Counted from the stretch's first letter, positions 38,822-49,376 are shown. The stretch is 64,000 bases of DNA from Martelella sp. AD-3 (GCF_001578105.1 NZ_CP014275.1:1302001-1366000); one strand, 5' to 3'. Notes: a model not told the origin generated them from the letters alone. Numbers and translations: made by a program.

Positions 38822-40332
38822 TGAGCGACTGGCCAATTCTCACGACAGTCACCTTCCTGCCGCTCATCGGCGTGGTGCTGATCCTGTTCACCCGCGACGA
38901 CAACGAGACGGGTCTGCGCAACATCCGCAATGTCGCGCTTCTGACCACGCTGTTCACCTTCGTGGTGTCGCTGTTCATCTGGGTCAATTACGACCCGGCG
39001 GACCCGAACTTCCAGATGGTCGAATATCACGCCTGGCTGGGGACCGGCATTGCCTACCATCTCGGCGTCGACGGCATCTCGATGCTGTTCATCCTGCTGA
39101 CGACGGTGCTGATGCCGCTCTGTATCCTCGCCTCGTGGGAAGCCATCACCTACCGGGTGAAGGCCTACATGATCGCCTTCCTCATTCTGGAAACGCTGAT
39201 CATCGGCGTGTTCGTCTCGCTCGACATCGTGATGTTCTACATCTTCTTCGAGGCGGGCCTCATTCCGATGTATCTGATCATCGGCATCTGGGGCCATGAG
39301 CGGCGCGTCTACGCCTCGCTGAAGTTCTTCCTCTACACCTTCGCCGGCTCGGTCTTCATGCTGCTGGCGATCATGGCGATGTACTGGGTGACGGGCACGA
39401 CCAGCGTGCCGGTGCTGCTGGAGTATGATTTCCCGGTCAATATGCAATACTGGCTGTTCCTCGGGTTCTTCGCCTCCTTTGCGGTGAAGATGCCGATGTG
39501 GCCGGTGCACACCTGGCTGCCGGACGCCCACGTGGAGGCGCCGACGGCGGCCTCGGGCGTGCTGGCGGGCGTGCTGTTGAAACTCGGCGGCTTCGGCGTG
39601 CTGCGCTATTCAATGCCGATGTTCCCCGACGCCTCCTATTACTTCGCGCCGTTCATCTTCGCGCTGTCGATCATCGCCATCATCTACGCCTCGCTCGTGG
39701 CGCTGATGCAGACCGACATGAAGAAGCTGATCGCCTATTCCTCGGTCGCGCATATGGGCTACGTGACCATGGGCATGTTCTCGGCCACGACCGAGGGCGT
39801 CGAGGGCTCGATCTTCCTGATGCTCTCGCACGGCATCGTCTCCGGCGCGCTGTTCTTCTGCGTCGGCATCGTCTATGACCGCATGCATACGCGCGAGATC
39901 GCGGCCTTTGGCGGGCTCGTGAACAACATGCCGAAATTCGCGGTCGCCTTCATGGTCTTCACCATGGCCAATGTCGGGCTTCCGGGCACGTCGGGCTTCA
40001 TCGGCGAATTCCTGACGGTTGTCGGCGTCTTCCAGGTCAATACCTGGGTGGCCGTGTTCGCGGCGACGGGCGTCATCCTTTCGGCGGCCTATGCGCTCTG
40101 GCTTTACCGCCGCGTGATTTTCGGCGCACTGGAGAAAGACAGCCTCAAGGCGCTGCTCGATCTTTCCACGCGCGAGAAGTTCGTACTCTACCCGCTGATC
40201 ATCCTGACGATCTTCTTCGGCGTCTATCCGGAACCGATCTTCGCGGCGATCCACGGGCCGGTAGCCCAGATCGTTCAACATTATGACGCTGTTCTGGAAT
40301 CCACCAAGAACATCGCGCTGCCGGTATACTGA
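38821..40332 (+). CDS. nuoM: NADH-quinone oxidoreductase subunit M
   Basis: This antiporter-like membrane subunit (503 residues) has the proton-channel motifs [37 protein letters not shown] and [15 protein letters not shown]. The start at 38821 lies in the nuoL stop (TAATG); a longer open frame upstream overlaps nuoL and is a shadow. Confidence 0.98.
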   Translation: MSDWPILTTVTFLPLIGVVLILFTRDDNETGLRNIRNVALLTTLFTFVVSLFIWVNYDPADPNFQMVEYHAWLGTGIAYHLGVDGISMLFILLTTVLMPLCILASWEAITYRVKAYMIAFLILETLIIGVFVSLDIVMFYIFFEAGLIPMYLIIGIWGHERRVYASLKFFLYTFAGSVFMLLAIMAMYWVTGTTSVPVLLEYDFPVNMQYWLFLGFFASFAVKMPMWPVHTWLPDAHVEAPTAASGVLAGVLLKLGGFGVLRYSMPMFPDASYYFAPFIFALSIIAIIYASLVALMQTDMKKLIAYSSVAHMGYVTMGMFSATTEGVEGSIFLMLSHGIVSGALFFCVGIVYDRMHTREIAAFGGLVNNMPKFAVAFMVFTMANVGLPGTSGFIGEFLTVVGVFQVNTWVAVFAATGVILSAAYALWLYRRVIFGALEKDSLKALLDLSTREKFVLYPLIILTIFFGVYPEPIFAAIHGPVAQIVQHYDAVLESTKNIALPVY

Positions 40333-40349
40333 GACAGGATCTTTTGGAC

Positions 40350-41789
40350 ATGACCTCGGAACTCCTACTTTCAAGTCTGAAGCTGATCATGCCGGAGCTG
40401 ATCCTTTCGATCGGCGCCATGGTCCTGTTGATGATCGGCGCATTTGCCGGCCGCAAGAGCGGCCAGGTGATCGTCGGCCTCTCGGTCTTTCTTCTGATCG
40501 CGGCTTTCGTCGCTCTGTTCTGGTCGGGCTCGGGCACGGCCTTCAACGGCTCGCTCACCTTCAACGCCTTCACCCGCTTCATGCAGGTGCTGGTGCTGAT
40601 CGGCGCGGCGCTGTCGATGATCCTGTCGGTCGGCCACGAGGAGCCGGAATATCTCGACCGTTTCGAGTTTCCGGTGCTGATGCTTCTGTCGACCACGGGC
40701 ATGATGCTGATGGTTTCGGCCAACGACATGCTGGCCTTCTACATGGGCCTCGAACTGATGTCGCTGCCGCTCTACGTGATCGCGGCGATCAACCGGGACA
40801 GCCTGCGCTCGACGGAAGCGGGCCTGAAGTATTTCGTTCTCGGTTCGCTGTCGTCCGGCATGCTGCTCTACGGCATATCGCTGATCTACGGCTTTACCGG
40901 CAATATCGGTTTTGAGGCGATTGCCAACCAGATCTCGCTCGGCGAGACCGGCCTCGGCTTCATCTTCGGCATGGTGTTCGTGCTGGCCGGCATCACCTTC
41001 AAGATCTCCGCCGTTCCCTTCCACATGTGGACGCCGGACGTCTATGAGGGCGCGCCGACGCCGGTGACGGCCTTCTTCGCCTCCGCGCCGAAGGTTGCCG
41101 CCATGGCGATCATCATCCGCCTGCTGATCGATGCCTTTGGTCCGGCTATTGACCAGTGGCGCCAGGTCGTGGTCTTCATCGCCATCGCCTCGATGGTTCT
41201 CGGCGCGTTCGCGGCGATCGGCCAGCGCAACATCAAGCGGCTGATGGCCTATTCCTCGATCACCCATATGGGCTACGCGCTTGTCGGGCTTGCCGCGGGT
41301 ACGGAAGTCGGCGTCAGCGGCGTTGCCATCTACATGGCGATCTACCTGTTCATGACGCTCGGCGCCTTCGCCATCATCATGGCGATGCGTTTGAAGGAAG
41401 GCGGCAATGTCGAGAACATCGACGATCTCGCCGGTCTTTCGCAGACCAAGCCGGTCATGGCCGTGGTGCTGACGGCGCTGATGTTCTCGCTTGCGGGCGT
41501 TCCGCCGCTGGCGGGCTTCTTCGGCAAGTATTTCGTGTTCCTGGCCGCCATCAACGCCGAACTCTATACGCTGGCGATCATCGGCGTGCTGTCCTCGGTC
41601 GTCGCCGCGTTCTACTATCTGCGCATCGTCAAGGTGATGTGGTTCGATGAACCGACCGTGGAGTTCTCGCGGGTCGCCGTGGAACTGCGATTCGTCTTCG
41701 GTCTGAGCGGCCTTTTTGCCATTGGCTATCTGCTATTCGGCGGGCCGCTGAACTCTGCAGCCCAGGCGGCCGCGGCGGCGCTGTTCTAG
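40350..41789 (+). CDS. nuoN: NADH-quinone oxidoreductase subunit N
   Basis: The third antiporter-like subunit (479 residues), last structural gene of the operon. Motifs: [40 protein letters not shown] and [19 protein letters not shown] 40350 is preferred over TTG 40344 by its spacing from AGGA. Its stop abuts the birA ATG. Confidence 0.97.
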   Translation: MTSELLLSSLKLIMPELILSIGAMVLLMIGAFAGRKSGQVIVGLSVFLLIAAFVALFWSGSGTAFNGSLTFNAFTRFMQVLVLIGAALSMILSVGHEEPEYLDRFEFPVLMLLSTTGMMLMVSANDMLAFYMGLELMSLPLYVIAAINRDSLRSTEAGLKYFVLGSLSSGMLLYGISLIYGFTGNIGFEAIANQISLGETGLGFIFGMVFVLAGITFKISAVPFHMWTPDVYEGAPTPVTAFFASAPKVAAMAIIIRLLIDAFGPAIDQWRQVVVFIAIASMVLGAFAAIGQRNIKRLMAYSSITHMGYALVGLAAGTEVGVSGVAIYMAIYLFMTLGAFAIIMAMRLKEGGNVENIDDLAGLSQTKPVMAVVLTALMFSLAGVPPLAGFFGKYFVFLAAINAELYTLAIIGVLSSVVAAFYYLRIVKVMWFDEPTVEFSRVAVELRFVFGLSGLFAIGYLLFGGPLNSAAQAAAAALF

Positions 41790-42554
41790 ATGGCGGCGGG
41801 AAACCCCGCCGCCTCATTCCGGCATGAGGCGCTCGGCGCGGTCGCCTCGACCAATCTTTCTGCGATGGAGCGGGCGGAGGCCGGTGATCCCGGTCTGCTC
41901 TGGGTCACGGCGGATGAGCAGACAGGCGGACGGGCGCGGCGCGGCCGCAACTGGATTTCTGAGCGAGGCAATCTCTATGCCTCGCTTCTGCTTGTCGATC
42001 CGGCCCCCCTTGCAGCCTTGTCGTCCCTGCCGCTGGCGGCGGCCGTTGCGGCGCATGGCGCGATCAGCCGGGTGATGGCGGGTCACGGCGCGGAGGTCGC
42101 CATCAAATGGCCGAACGACGTGCTGATCGATCGTCGCAAGGTCTGCGGCATCCTTCTGGAGGCGCGGAGACTGGCGAACGGCCGCTTTGCCGTCGTCATC
42201 GGGATCGGGATCAATGTTGGATTTTCGCCGGAGGACACCCCATATCCGGTGGCAAGACTGGCCGACTATGTCGCCGGCGCCGATTCTGACGTTCTGTTTG
42301 CCCATCTGTTCGAGATCATGGCGGATGAGCTTTCGATCTGGGATGGCGGGCGTGGCCTCGGCCGGACCGTTTCCCGCTGGCGCGCTGCCGCCTGCGGCAT
42401 CAACGAACGGATCACCATCAATCTGGCCCGCGAGCAGGTCTCCGGGCTTTTTGCCGGCATCGATGACGCCGGCATGCTGAAACTTGAAACGGAAGAGGGC
42501 ACGCGCACCTTTGCTGCTGGCGATGTTTTCTTCGACAACAATAAGAACGGATAA
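41790..42554 (+). CDS. birA: biotin-[acetyl-CoA-carboxylase] ligase
   Basis: This enzyme attaches biotin to biotin-dependent carboxylases. The 254-residue protein has the catalytic SNLSAMERAEAG region, TGGRARRGRNW, KWPNDVLIDRRKVCGILLE and the C-terminal cap. The N-terminal DNA-binding domain of E. coli BirA is absent, so it is a ligase only. It begins directly after the nuoN stop, so it is probably translated from the same mRNA. Confidence 0.94.
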   Translation: MAAGNPAASFRHEALGAVASTNLSAMERAEAGDPGLLWVTADEQTGGRARRGRNWISERGNLYASLLLVDPAPLAALSSLPLAAAVAAHGAISRVMAGHGAEVAIKWPNDVLIDRRKVCGILLEARRLANGRFAVVIGIGINVGFSPEDTPYPVARLADYVAGADSDVLFAHLFEIMADELSIWDGGRGLGRTVSRWRAAACGINERITINLAREQVSGLFAGIDDAGMLKLETEEGTRTFAAGDVFFDNNKNG

Positions 42555-42561
42555 CGCTTAA

Positions 42562-44235
42562 ATGGCGGACAATAAAAACGAACTGGTTTTCCTGCCCCTC
42601 GGCGGGCTCGGCGAAATCGGTATGAACCTTGCCCTTTACGGCTACGGCCCCGCGGAAAAACGCGAATGGATCATGGTCGATTGCGGCGTCACCTTTCCCG
42701 GCCCGGAACTGCCCGGCGTCGACCTCGTACTGCCCGATATCGAATTCGTGCGCGAACAGCGCGGCAACCTCAAAGCCATGATCATCACACATGCGCATGA
42801 GGATCATTACGGCGCGATTGCGACGCTGTGGCCGGGCCTCAACGTGCCGATCTATGCCTCGCCCTTCACCGCGGGCCTGCTGGAGGCCAAACGCGAATAT
42901 GAAAGCTGGATGCGCGAAATTCCGGTGACGATCTTCAAGGCCGGCGACACCATCAATGTCGGACCGTTCACCGTCGAGGGCGTGCCTGTCAACCATTCCA
43001 TCCCCGAGCCGATGGCGCTTTCGATCCGCACCCCGCTCGGCAATATCGTCCATACGGGAGACTGGAAGATCGACCACGCGCCGACGCTTGGCCCCAAGAC
43101 CGACGAAGCCCGTTTCCGCGCCATTGGCGATGATGGCGTGCTGGCGCTGATGTGCGATTCCACCAATGCCATGCGCGATGGCGTGTCGCCCTCAGAAGAG
43201 GAGATTTCGGCAAGCCTCAGGACGGTTATTGAAAATGCGGAAGGGCGCGTCGCGCTGACCACGTTTTCTTCCAATATCGGCCGCATCCGCTCGATCGCCA
43301 AGGCCGCCGACGAAGCGGGTCGCCAGGTGCTGCTGCTTGGCTCGTCGCTCAAGCGCGCGGTCGCGGTGGCGCGCGATCTCGGGATGATGGAAGGCGTGAA
43401 GCCCTTCGTCGACGAGGATGAGTTCGGCTATATCCCGCGCGACAAGGTAGTTGCGATCCTGACCGGTTCGCAGGGCGAGCCGCGTGCGGCCCTTGCCAAG
43501 CTCTCGCGCGACGAGATGCGCAATGTGGCGCTTGCCGCCGGCGATCTCGTGGTGTTTTCCTCGCGCGCCATCCCCGGCAACGAAAAGGCGATCCAGGATA
43601 TCAAGAACGGACTTGTGGAGCAGGGCGTTCACATCCTGACCGACAACGAGGCTCTGGTGCATGTTTCCGGCCATCCGCGCCGCAACGAGCTGAAACAGAT
43701 GTATGAATGGATCAGGCCCGAAATTCTCGTGCCTGTTCACGGCGAGGCAGCCCATCTGATCGCCCAGAAGGAACTCGCCGAACAGAGCGGCATCGCCCAG
43801 GTTCCGCGCGTCAGGAATGGCGATGTTCTGCGCCTTGCGCCGGGCCCCGCGGAGGTGATCGGCAAGGTCGAGGCGGGCCGCGTGTTCAAGGACGGCAAGC
43901 TGATAGGCGACTTCGACGAAATGGGCATCGGCGATCGCCGCAAGCTCTCCTTCGTCGGTCATGTCGCGGTCAACGTGGTCCTGAACAGCAAGTTCGATTT
44001 CGCCGGCGATCCGGACGTGGTGCCGATCGGCCTTCCGGGTTTCGATGACGAGGACGAGCGGATGGAGGACGTACTGTTCGATGCCGTGCTCGGCGCCGTC
44101 GAAAGCATTCCACGCTCGCGACGCAAGGACCTCGGCATGGTCAGGGAGGCGGTGCGCCGCTCCGTCCGCGCCGCTGCCAATGAATGCTGGGGCAAGAAGC
44201 CGGTGGTGACGGTGTTTGTGAACCGGCTTGGGTGA
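42562..44235 (+). CDS. rnj: ribonuclease J
   Basis: This metallo-beta-lactamase/beta-CASP RNase (557 residues) combines 5'-3' exonuclease and endonuclease activity in RNA decay and rRNA processing. The zinc-binding THAHEDHYGA lies near 76-85. CDSTNA, the beta-CASP TGSQGEPRAAL segment and HVSGHPRRNELKQMYEW are also present. It follows birA by 7 bases. In related genomes as I recall them, mce, DUF1467 and proS follow; here an island of about 14 kb intervenes. Confidence 0.95.
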   Translation: MADNKNELVFLPLGGLGEIGMNLALYGYGPAEKREWIMVDCGVTFPGPELPGVDLVLPDIEFVREQRGNLKAMIITHAHEDHYGAIATLWPGLNVPIYASPFTAGLLEAKREYESWMREIPVTIFKAGDTINVGPFTVEGVPVNHSIPEPMALSIRTPLGNIVHTGDWKIDHAPTLGPKTDEARFRAIGDDGVLALMCDSTNAMRDGVSPSEEEISASLRTVIENAEGRVALTTFSSNIGRIRSIAKAADEAGRQVLLLGSSLKRAVAVARDLGMMEGVKPFVDEDEFGYIPRDKVVAILTGSQGEPRAALAKLSRDEMRNVALAAGDLVVFSSRAIPGNEKAIQDIKNGLVEQGVHILTDNEALVHVSGHPRRNELKQMYEWIRPEILVPVHGEAAHLIAQKELAEQSGIAQVPRVRNGDVLRLAPGPAEVIGKVEAGRVFKDGKLIGDFDEMGIGDRRKLSFVGHVAVNVVLNSKFDFAGDPDVVPIGLPGFDDEDERMEDVLFDAVLGAVESIPRSRRKDLGMVREAVRRSVRAAANECWGKKPVVTVFVNRLG

Positions 44236-44330
44236 GGGGGTAGCTCGGGCGAGGTTCCCCCGAACTTCCGGGCTTACGCAATTCCGATCCCTCTTTCCGT
44301 ATGCTACGGTTTTATTGAGCGCCTATCCGC

Positions 44331-44480
44331 CCCGATCTCCCCCCTTGAGGGGGAGATGTCGCGAAAGCGACAGAGAGGGGTAAAGGGCGCAAGCCCCAAA
44401 AAAGCCGCGTATGCCGATAGGGCTCACCCCTCTCTGCCCCTGTCGGGGCACCTCTCCCTCAAGGGGAGAGATTTTGGGCT
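44331..44480. repeat. palindromic intergenic repeat element
   Basis: Two arms in inverted orientation surround a short centre. The left arm (about 44331-44382) contains CCCCCTTGAGGGGGAGATGTC and GACAGAGAGGGGT. The right arm (about 44425-44480) contains ACCCCTCTCTG and CTCCCTCAAGGGGAGAG. Such long imperfect palindromes are common dispersed intergenic repeats of rhizobia. The rest of the 348-base gap after rnj shows no gene. Confidence 0.65.
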
Positions 44481-44583
44481 GCAGCGCAGAGCAAGGCTCG
44501 AAGGTCAGAAGATGGCTGCAACGCTTGAGCAGCAGATCAGCGGGGCAACGGATTGATCCGATTTGCGAATCCGTAGATCCCTT

Positions 44584-45456
44584 TCAACCCGGCCGCCTGA
44601 ACAGCCGGCTCTGTTCGAACAGGCCCTCCAGCTGGCTGATGCGCTGGCGGGTCTTGTCCCAGCTTTTGGCCTGCACCGCCTCGATCAGCGCTTCCACCAC
44701 GAACAGCGTGACCACGGACGAGTCCCAGGCGGACGGAACCTCGATGCTGACCCTGAATGTGTGGCGGGCAAACTTGGTGACCGGCGAGGCCCACTGGTCG
44801 GTAAAGAGGATGATCTCGACGCCGTTCTCGCCTGCCACCCGCGCCAGCGTCGCCATGTCCTGCTCATAGCGGCGGATATCGAAGATCACCAGCACATCGC
44901 CGCTCGCCATGTTCAGCATATGCTGCGGCCATGAGCCGGAATTGGAGGACATCAGCGTCGTCTTCGGCCGGATGACCTGCATGTGGGTGTAGAAATAGCC
45001 CGCGATTGCCCCGGTGATGCGGCCGCCGACGAAATAGACGGCGCGGTCGAGATCCGATAGCAACGCGGCAGCGCCGCCGAATGTCTCCTGATCAAGCTGT
45101 GACAATGTGCGCCGCATATTGTCCATCGCCGCCTCGCCGAAACGGTTCAGGATATGCGTGTCCGGCACATTGCGGGCCAGCCGGTCATGTTTGGCGATCG
45201 GGTTGGAAAGGGTTGCCTCCAGCTCCTGATGCAGGCGCGCCTGAAACTCGGCATACCCCCTGAACCCCAGTTTCTGCACCATGCGCGCGACCGTCGGCGT
45301 CGACACGTCGGCATTTTCGGCAAGCGTGGTGATGCTGCCGAGGCCGGAGACCGGGTAGTTTTCGCTGATCGTGTCGGCAAGGCGCTTTTCCGAGCGCGTG
45401 AGTTCGCCGTAGCGCCCGGCGATGATTTCGGCGACTGTTCGGGACCCGTCGGTCAA
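44584..45456 (-). CDS. RpiR/MurR-family transcriptional regulator
   Basis: This 290-residue regulator has an N-terminal helix-turn-helix (SITTLAENADVSTPTVARMVQKLGFRG, about 40-67) and a C-terminal SIS domain for a phosphosugar-like or other ligand (AVYFVGGRITGAIAGYF, DVLVIFDIRRYEQDMATLA). The start is TTG 45456, with CAGGAG upstream. It is divergent from the catabolic operon at 45609 and is its likely regulator. SIS regulators of catabolic TRAP operons in rhizobia are often of this kind. Confidence 0.92.
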   Translation of the reverse strand: MTDGSRTVAEIIAGRYGELTRSEKRLADTISENYPVSGLGSITTLAENADVSTPTVARMVQKLGFRGYAEFQARLHQELEATLSNPIAKHDRLARNVPDTHILNRFGEAAMDNMRRTLSQLDQETFGGAAALLSDLDRAVYFVGGRITGAIAGYFYTHMQVIRPKTTLMSSNSGSWPQHMLNMASGDVLVIFDIRRYEQDMATLARVAGENGVEIILFTDQWASPVTKFARHTFRVSIEVPSAWDSSVVTLFVVEALIEAVQAKSWDKTRQRISQLEGLFEQSRLFRRPG

Positions 45457-45541
45457 TCTTCGTCTCCTGTTTCCCGGGCATTTAGAAACGGCGCGGCCAA
45501 TCCGTCAACGGCAAAAATGAATAGAAGTTTTCAAAGCGTGA

Positions 45542-45573
45542 TTGACACCGCGCAAAAACTGAAGAACTATTTA
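45542..45573 (+). promoter_or_regulatory. candidate promoter of the catabolic operon
   Basis: TTGACA (45542-45547) is followed after about 17-20 bases by an AT-rich ACTATTTA, 36 bases before the first start codon. The repeat TGCAG-aaaa-TGCAG just before the gene may hold the ribosome site or an operator. Weak, by eye only. Confidence 0.3.
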
Positions 45574-45608
45574 CAAAACCAAGAATTGCAGAAAATGCAG
45601 GGGAACAG

Positions 45609-46391
45609 ATGTTGGGAAAGCCCGGGCTGTTGAGCGCCCGAGACGGCGCGCCTGTGATTGTCGAGCGTGCGTTGGGTCAAAGCGAGGTGGTGCTGGTTTG
45701 CGAGCATGCCGGCCGCGCCATACCTGATCGCCTTGGCGATATGGGCCTCTCCGCCGAACTTTTGCAAAGCCACATCGCATGGGATCCGGGCGCACTGGCC
45801 GTTTCGCGGCTTCTGAGCGCGGCGCTGGACGCGACATTGGTCCACCAGCGTTTCTCGCGCCTCGTCTATGACTGCAACCGGCCGCCGGAAGCGGCCGACG
45901 CCATTCCCGAAATCAGTGAAATTTACGCCGTTCCCGCCAATCGCGGGCTGGGCCCGGTGGCGAAGGCCGAGCGGGCGGAAGCGCTCTATCTTCCGTTTCA
46001 CGAGCGCATCGATGAATTGCTGGATGCGCGCGCCAGTGCCGGGCGCGACGCCGTTCTCGTGACGATCCATTCCTTCACGCCCGTCTTTAAGGGAAAAAGG
46101 CGCGACGTCGAGATCGGCATCCTGCATGACGCCGACAAGAGGCTTGCCGATTGCATGCTCGACCGGGCCAAGGCTATCGGCGGCTATGACGTGCGGCGCA
46201 ACGAACCCTATGCGCCGGTAGACGGCGTGACCCACACGCTGCGCCGTCATGCGCTGCCGCGCAAGCTGCCGAACGTCATGATCGAGATCCGCAATGACCT
46301 GATCGCCGATGCGGCAGGGCAGGGCGCGGTCGCTGGCTTCGTTGCCGGCCTCTTGAGCCAGTGCCTCGACGGCAGGCGGGAGGTGGCCTGA
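45609..46391 (+). CDS. N-formylglutamate amidohydrolase family protein
   Basis: This 260-residue zinc hydrolase resembles HutG-type N-formylglutamate deformylases. Features are VLVCEHAGRAIP, SRLVYDCNRPPE, and the metal/catalytic TIHSFTPVFKGKRRDVEIGIL with a C-terminal VMIEIRNDLI. It heads an operon with TRAP transporter genes and, further on, a glutamine-synthetase-like ligase. The true substrate may be another N-acyl- or gamma-glutamyl-amide rather than a histidine-pathway intermediate; there are no hut genes nearby. AGGGG precedes the ATG. Confidence 0.82.
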   Translation: MLGKPGLLSARDGAPVIVERALGQSEVVLVCEHAGRAIPDRLGDMGLSAELLQSHIAWDPGALAVSRLLSAALDATLVHQRFSRLVYDCNRPPEAADAIPEISEIYAVPANRGLGPVAKAERAEALYLPFHERIDELLDARASAGRDAVLVTIHSFTPVFKGKRRDVEIGILHDADKRLADCMLDRAKAIGGYDVRRNEPYAPVDGVTHTLRRHALPRKLPNVMIEIRNDLIADAAGQGAVAGFVAGLLSQCLDGRREVA

Positions 46392-46900
46392 TGCCTGAGG
46401 CGATCAAGACCTATGTCCGCTACGTCGACGGCTTCAACCGCGTGGTCGGCCGCATCGCCATGTGGCTGATCTTCGTGATGATGGGCATCCTGCTCTGGTC
46501 GTCGGTCTCCAAGACCTTCTTTAATCCCTCGCTGTGGACGCTGGAAATGGCCCAGTTCGTGATGACGGCCTATTACCTCGTCGGCGGCGCCTATTCGCTG
46601 CAACTCGACAGCCATGTGCGCATGGACCTCATCTATGGCCGCTGGACCCCGCGCCAGCGCGCCGTCGTCGATGCGGTCACCGTGTTCATGCTGTTCACCT
46701 ATCTGATCTTCCTGCTGATCGGCGGCGTGTCCTCCACCAGCTACGCGCTGAAATATGGCGAGACCTCCTATTCGAGCTGGTCGCCCTATATGGCGCCGAT
46801 CAAGATCACCATGGTCATCGGCATTTTCCTGATGTTCCTGCAGACGACCTCGATCTTCTTCAAGGACCTCGCCAAGGCGCTGGGGAGGCCGATCGCGTGA
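46391..46900 (+). CDS. TRAP transporter small membrane subunit (DctQ type)
   Basis: A 169-residue protein with four hydrophobic helices and the DctQ pattern: LWSSVSKTFFNPSLWTLEMAQ, then AYSLQLDSHVRMDLIYGRWTPRQRA. It works with the large permease and binding protein encoded next. The start overlaps the previous stop region (TGATG) and has GGGAGGTGG upstream. Confidence 0.9.
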   Translation: MPEAIKTYVRYVDGFNRVVGRIAMWLIFVMMGILLWSSVSKTFFNPSLWTLEMAQFVMTAYYLVGGAYSLQLDSHVRMDLIYGRWTPRQRAVVDAVTVFMLFTYLIFLLIGGVSSTSYALKYGETSYSSWSPYMAPIKITMVIGIFLMFLQTTSIFFKDLAKALGRPIA

Positions 46901-48225
46901 ACCTCTCCTATGAAATGATCGCGCTGCTTCTGTTCTTCTCGATGATGCTGAGCATGCTGACGGGCCAGCGCGTCTTTGCCGCGATCGGCTTTGTCGGCGT
47001 GGTGGCGGCGGCGTTCCTCTGGGGCACCGGCGGCTACGAGATCGGCTTTTCAGCCGGCATGAAGCTGATGAAGTGGTATCCGATGCTGACGCTGCCGCTC
47101 TTCATCTTCATGGGCTACATGCTGTCGGAATCGGGTATCGCCGAAGACCTCTACAAGGCGTTCCACGTCTGGATGGGCGGGCTGCCGGGCGGACTTGCCG
47201 TCGGCACGATTGCGCTGATGGTGGTGATTTCGGCCATGAACGGTTTGTCGGTCGCCGGCATGGCCATCGGCGCGACGATCGCGCTGCCCGAACTTTTGCG
47301 GCGCGGCTATGACAAGATCATGGTGTCCGGCGTCATCCAGGCGGGCTCCTCGCTCGGCATTCTGGTGCCGCCAAGCGTGGTTCTCGTGCTTTACGGCATG
47401 ATCGCCCGCCAACCCGTCGGCAAGCTCTGGGTCGCGGGCGCGCTGCCGGGGCTGATGCTGGCGGCCATGTTCATCATCTACATCGTCATCCGTTGCCGCA
47501 TGAACCCGGCGCTTGGGCCTTCGCTGCCGAAAGAAGAGCGCGACATGCCGCTTGGCGAAAAGCTGAAGCTGCTGCGCGCCGGCATCATTCCTTTCCTCAT
47601 CTTCTTCCTGATGATGGGCCTGTTCCTGATGGGGGTCACCAGCCTGACGGAAAGCGCCGCCATCGGCGCGCTTTCCGCACTCGTTGCCGCGCTCGTCAAG
47701 AAGCGGCTGACGTGGAAGCTCCTGAACCGCACCATGGAGCAGACGCTCGGCATTTCCTGCATGTTCATGTGGATCATCCTGGCGGCGCTCTGCTTCGGCG
47801 CGGTGTTCGACGGGCTCGGCGCGGTGAGGGCGCTGGAAACTCTGCTGCTGGAGCGCTGGGACCTCGGCCCCTGGGAAATCCTGATCATGATGCAGATTTC
47901 CTACATCATCATGGGCACGTTCCTCGATGACACGGCGATGCTGGTGATCGTCGCGCCGCTCTACGTGCCGCTTGTCGGCCATCTCGGCTTCGATCTCGTC
48001 TGGTACGGCGTGCTCTACACGATCACCTGCCAGATCGCCTATATGACGCCGCCCTTCGGCTACAACCTGTTCCTGATGCGGGCCATGGCCCCGCGGGAGA
48101 TTTCGCTGACCGATATTTACCGCTCCGTCTGGCCGTTCGTGATCATCATGATCCTCGGTCTGGCGATCGTCACGGCATTTCCGCAGATTGCCCTGTGGTT
48201 GCCGAACCTTGTCTACGCGCGCTGA
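46897..48225 (+). CDS. TRAP transporter large permease (DctM type)
   Basis: This 442-residue, 12-13-helix sodium-coupled permease has the family segments MLTLPLFIFMGYMLSESGIAE, GIVPPS-like SLGILVPPSVVLVLYG and GTFLDDTAMLVIVAPLYVP. GTG 46897 overlaps the small-subunit stop (GTGA), with GGGGAGG upstream. Confidence 0.94.
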   Translation: MNLSYEMIALLLFFSMMLSMLTGQRVFAAIGFVGVVAAAFLWGTGGYEIGFSAGMKLMKWYPMLTLPLFIFMGYMLSESGIAEDLYKAFHVWMGGLPGGLAVGTIALMVVISAMNGLSVAGMAIGATIALPELLRRGYDKIMVSGVIQAGSSLGILVPPSVVLVLYGMIARQPVGKLWVAGALPGLMLAAMFIIYIVIRCRMNPALGPSLPKEERDMPLGEKLKLLRAGIIPFLIFFLMMGLFLMGVTSLTESAAIGALSALVAALVKKRLTWKLLNRTMEQTLGISCMFMWIILAALCFGAVFDGLGAVRALETLLLERWDLGPWEILIMMQISYIIMGTFLDDTAMLVIVAPLYVPLVGHLGFDLVWYGVLYTITCQIAYMTPPFGYNLFLMRAMAPREISLTDIYRSVWPFVIIMILGLAIVTAFPQIALWLPNLVYAR

Positions 48226-48273
48226 GGCTGATGCGCGTCGGCTTGCGTCCATCGGACGTTTGTGAATGCAGGT

Positions 48274-48290
48274 CCCGGCACGCGGCCGGG
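48274..48290 (+). promoter_or_regulatory. intercistronic hairpin between permease and binding-protein genes
   Basis: The stem CCCGGC/GCCGGG with a 5-base loop lies 40 bases before the binding-protein gene, without a T-run. Such hairpins often protect mRNA ends so that the binding protein is made in excess. Confidence 0.35.
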
Positions 48291-48329
48291 CCACGTAAAA
48301 GCTGAGAAGCAAAACAGAGGGAAGCAGCA

Positions 48330-49376
48330 ATGACCAACAGACGCAGTTTTTTGAAGAATGCGGGCCTTGCGACCGCAGCGGGCGCAACAGCGCTTGCCGC
48401 GCCCGCCGTCACCCGCGCCCAGAGCAAGATCACCTGGCGCCTGCAGACCTATGCGGGGCCGGCGCTGGCCGAGCACGTCATCAAGCCGTCGATCGATGCC
48501 TTCAACACGGCCGCCAACGGCGAGATGGAGATCCAGCTTTTCACCGCCGACCAGCTGGTGCCGACGGGCGAACTCTTCCGCGCCATGCAGCGCGGCACGA
48601 TCGACGCCGTCCAGTCGGACGACGATTCGATGAATTCGCCGCTCGATATCAAGGTGTTCGGCGGCTATTTCCCCTTCGCCTCGAAATTCAGCCTCGACGT
48701 GCCGACGCTGTTTTACGAATACGGTCTCGCCGAGATCTGGGAAAAGGCCTATGCAGAAGTCGGCGTGCAATGGATCTCCGCCGGCGCCTGGGACCCGTGC
48801 AACTTTGCCACCGTCAATCCGGTGACGAGCCTTTCCGACCTTGAGGGGCTTCGCATCTTCACCTTCCCGACGGCCGGCAAGTTCCTTTCGCAGTTCGGCG
48901 TCGTGCCGGTCACGCTGCCCTGGGAAGACGTGCAGGTCGCCATGCAGACGGGCGAACTTGATGGTCTCGCATGGTCGGGCATTACCGAGGACTACACCGT
49001 CGGCTGGGCCGATGTGACCAACTACTTCCTCACCAACAACATCTCCGGCGGCTGGTGCGGGTCTTTCTTCGTCAATTCCGACAAATGGGCGGAAGTGCCG
49101 GAGCATCTGAAGGTGCTGTTCCGCATGTGCACGGACAGTTCGCACCTGCATCGCCTGCACTGGTACTGGGGCGGCGAGGCGCGGCTGCGCGCCCATGGCG
49201 ACAAGCTGAAACTGACGACCATCCCGGATGCCGAATGGAAGACGGTGGAAGATGCCGCCGACGCTTTCTGGGACGAGATCGCCGCCGAGACCGAGCGTAC
49301 GGCCGAAGTGGTCAAGATCCTCAAACAGTATCAGGCCGACATGAAGGCCGCTGGCCCGCCCTACCGCGCGGGTTGA
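48330..49376 (+). CDS. TRAP transporter substrate-binding protein (DctP type)
   Basis: This 348-residue periplasmic receptor has a Tat-like signal peptide (NRRSFLKNAGLATAAGATAL, cut near AVTRAQ at about 31). The mature part has the TRAP receptor pattern: WRLQTYAGPALAEHVIKP, then SLSDLEGLRIFTFPTAGKFLSQFG, and DVQVAMQTGELDGLAWSGIT with an invariant Arg for a carboxylate (LRIF). The ligand is unknown, but such receptors bind carboxylates, so the substrate is likely an organic acid or N-acyl amino acid. GAGGGAAG precedes the ATG. Confidence 0.92.
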   Translation: MTNRRSFLKNAGLATAAGATALAAPAVTRAQSKITWRLQTYAGPALAEHVIKPSIDAFNTAANGEMEIQLFTADQLVPTGELFRAMQRGTIDAVQSDDDSMNSPLDIKVFGGYFPFASKFSLDVPTLFYEYGLAEIWEKAYAEVGVQWISAGAWDPCNFATVNPVTSLSDLEGLRIFTFPTAGKFLSQFGVVPVTLPWEDVQVAMQTGELDGLAWSGITEDYTVGWADVTNYFLTNNISGGWCGSFFVNSDKWAEVPEHLKVLFRMCTDSSHLHRLHWYWGGEARLRAHGDKLKLTTIPDAEWKTVEDAADAFWDEIAAETERTAEVVKILKQYQADMKAAGPPYRAG

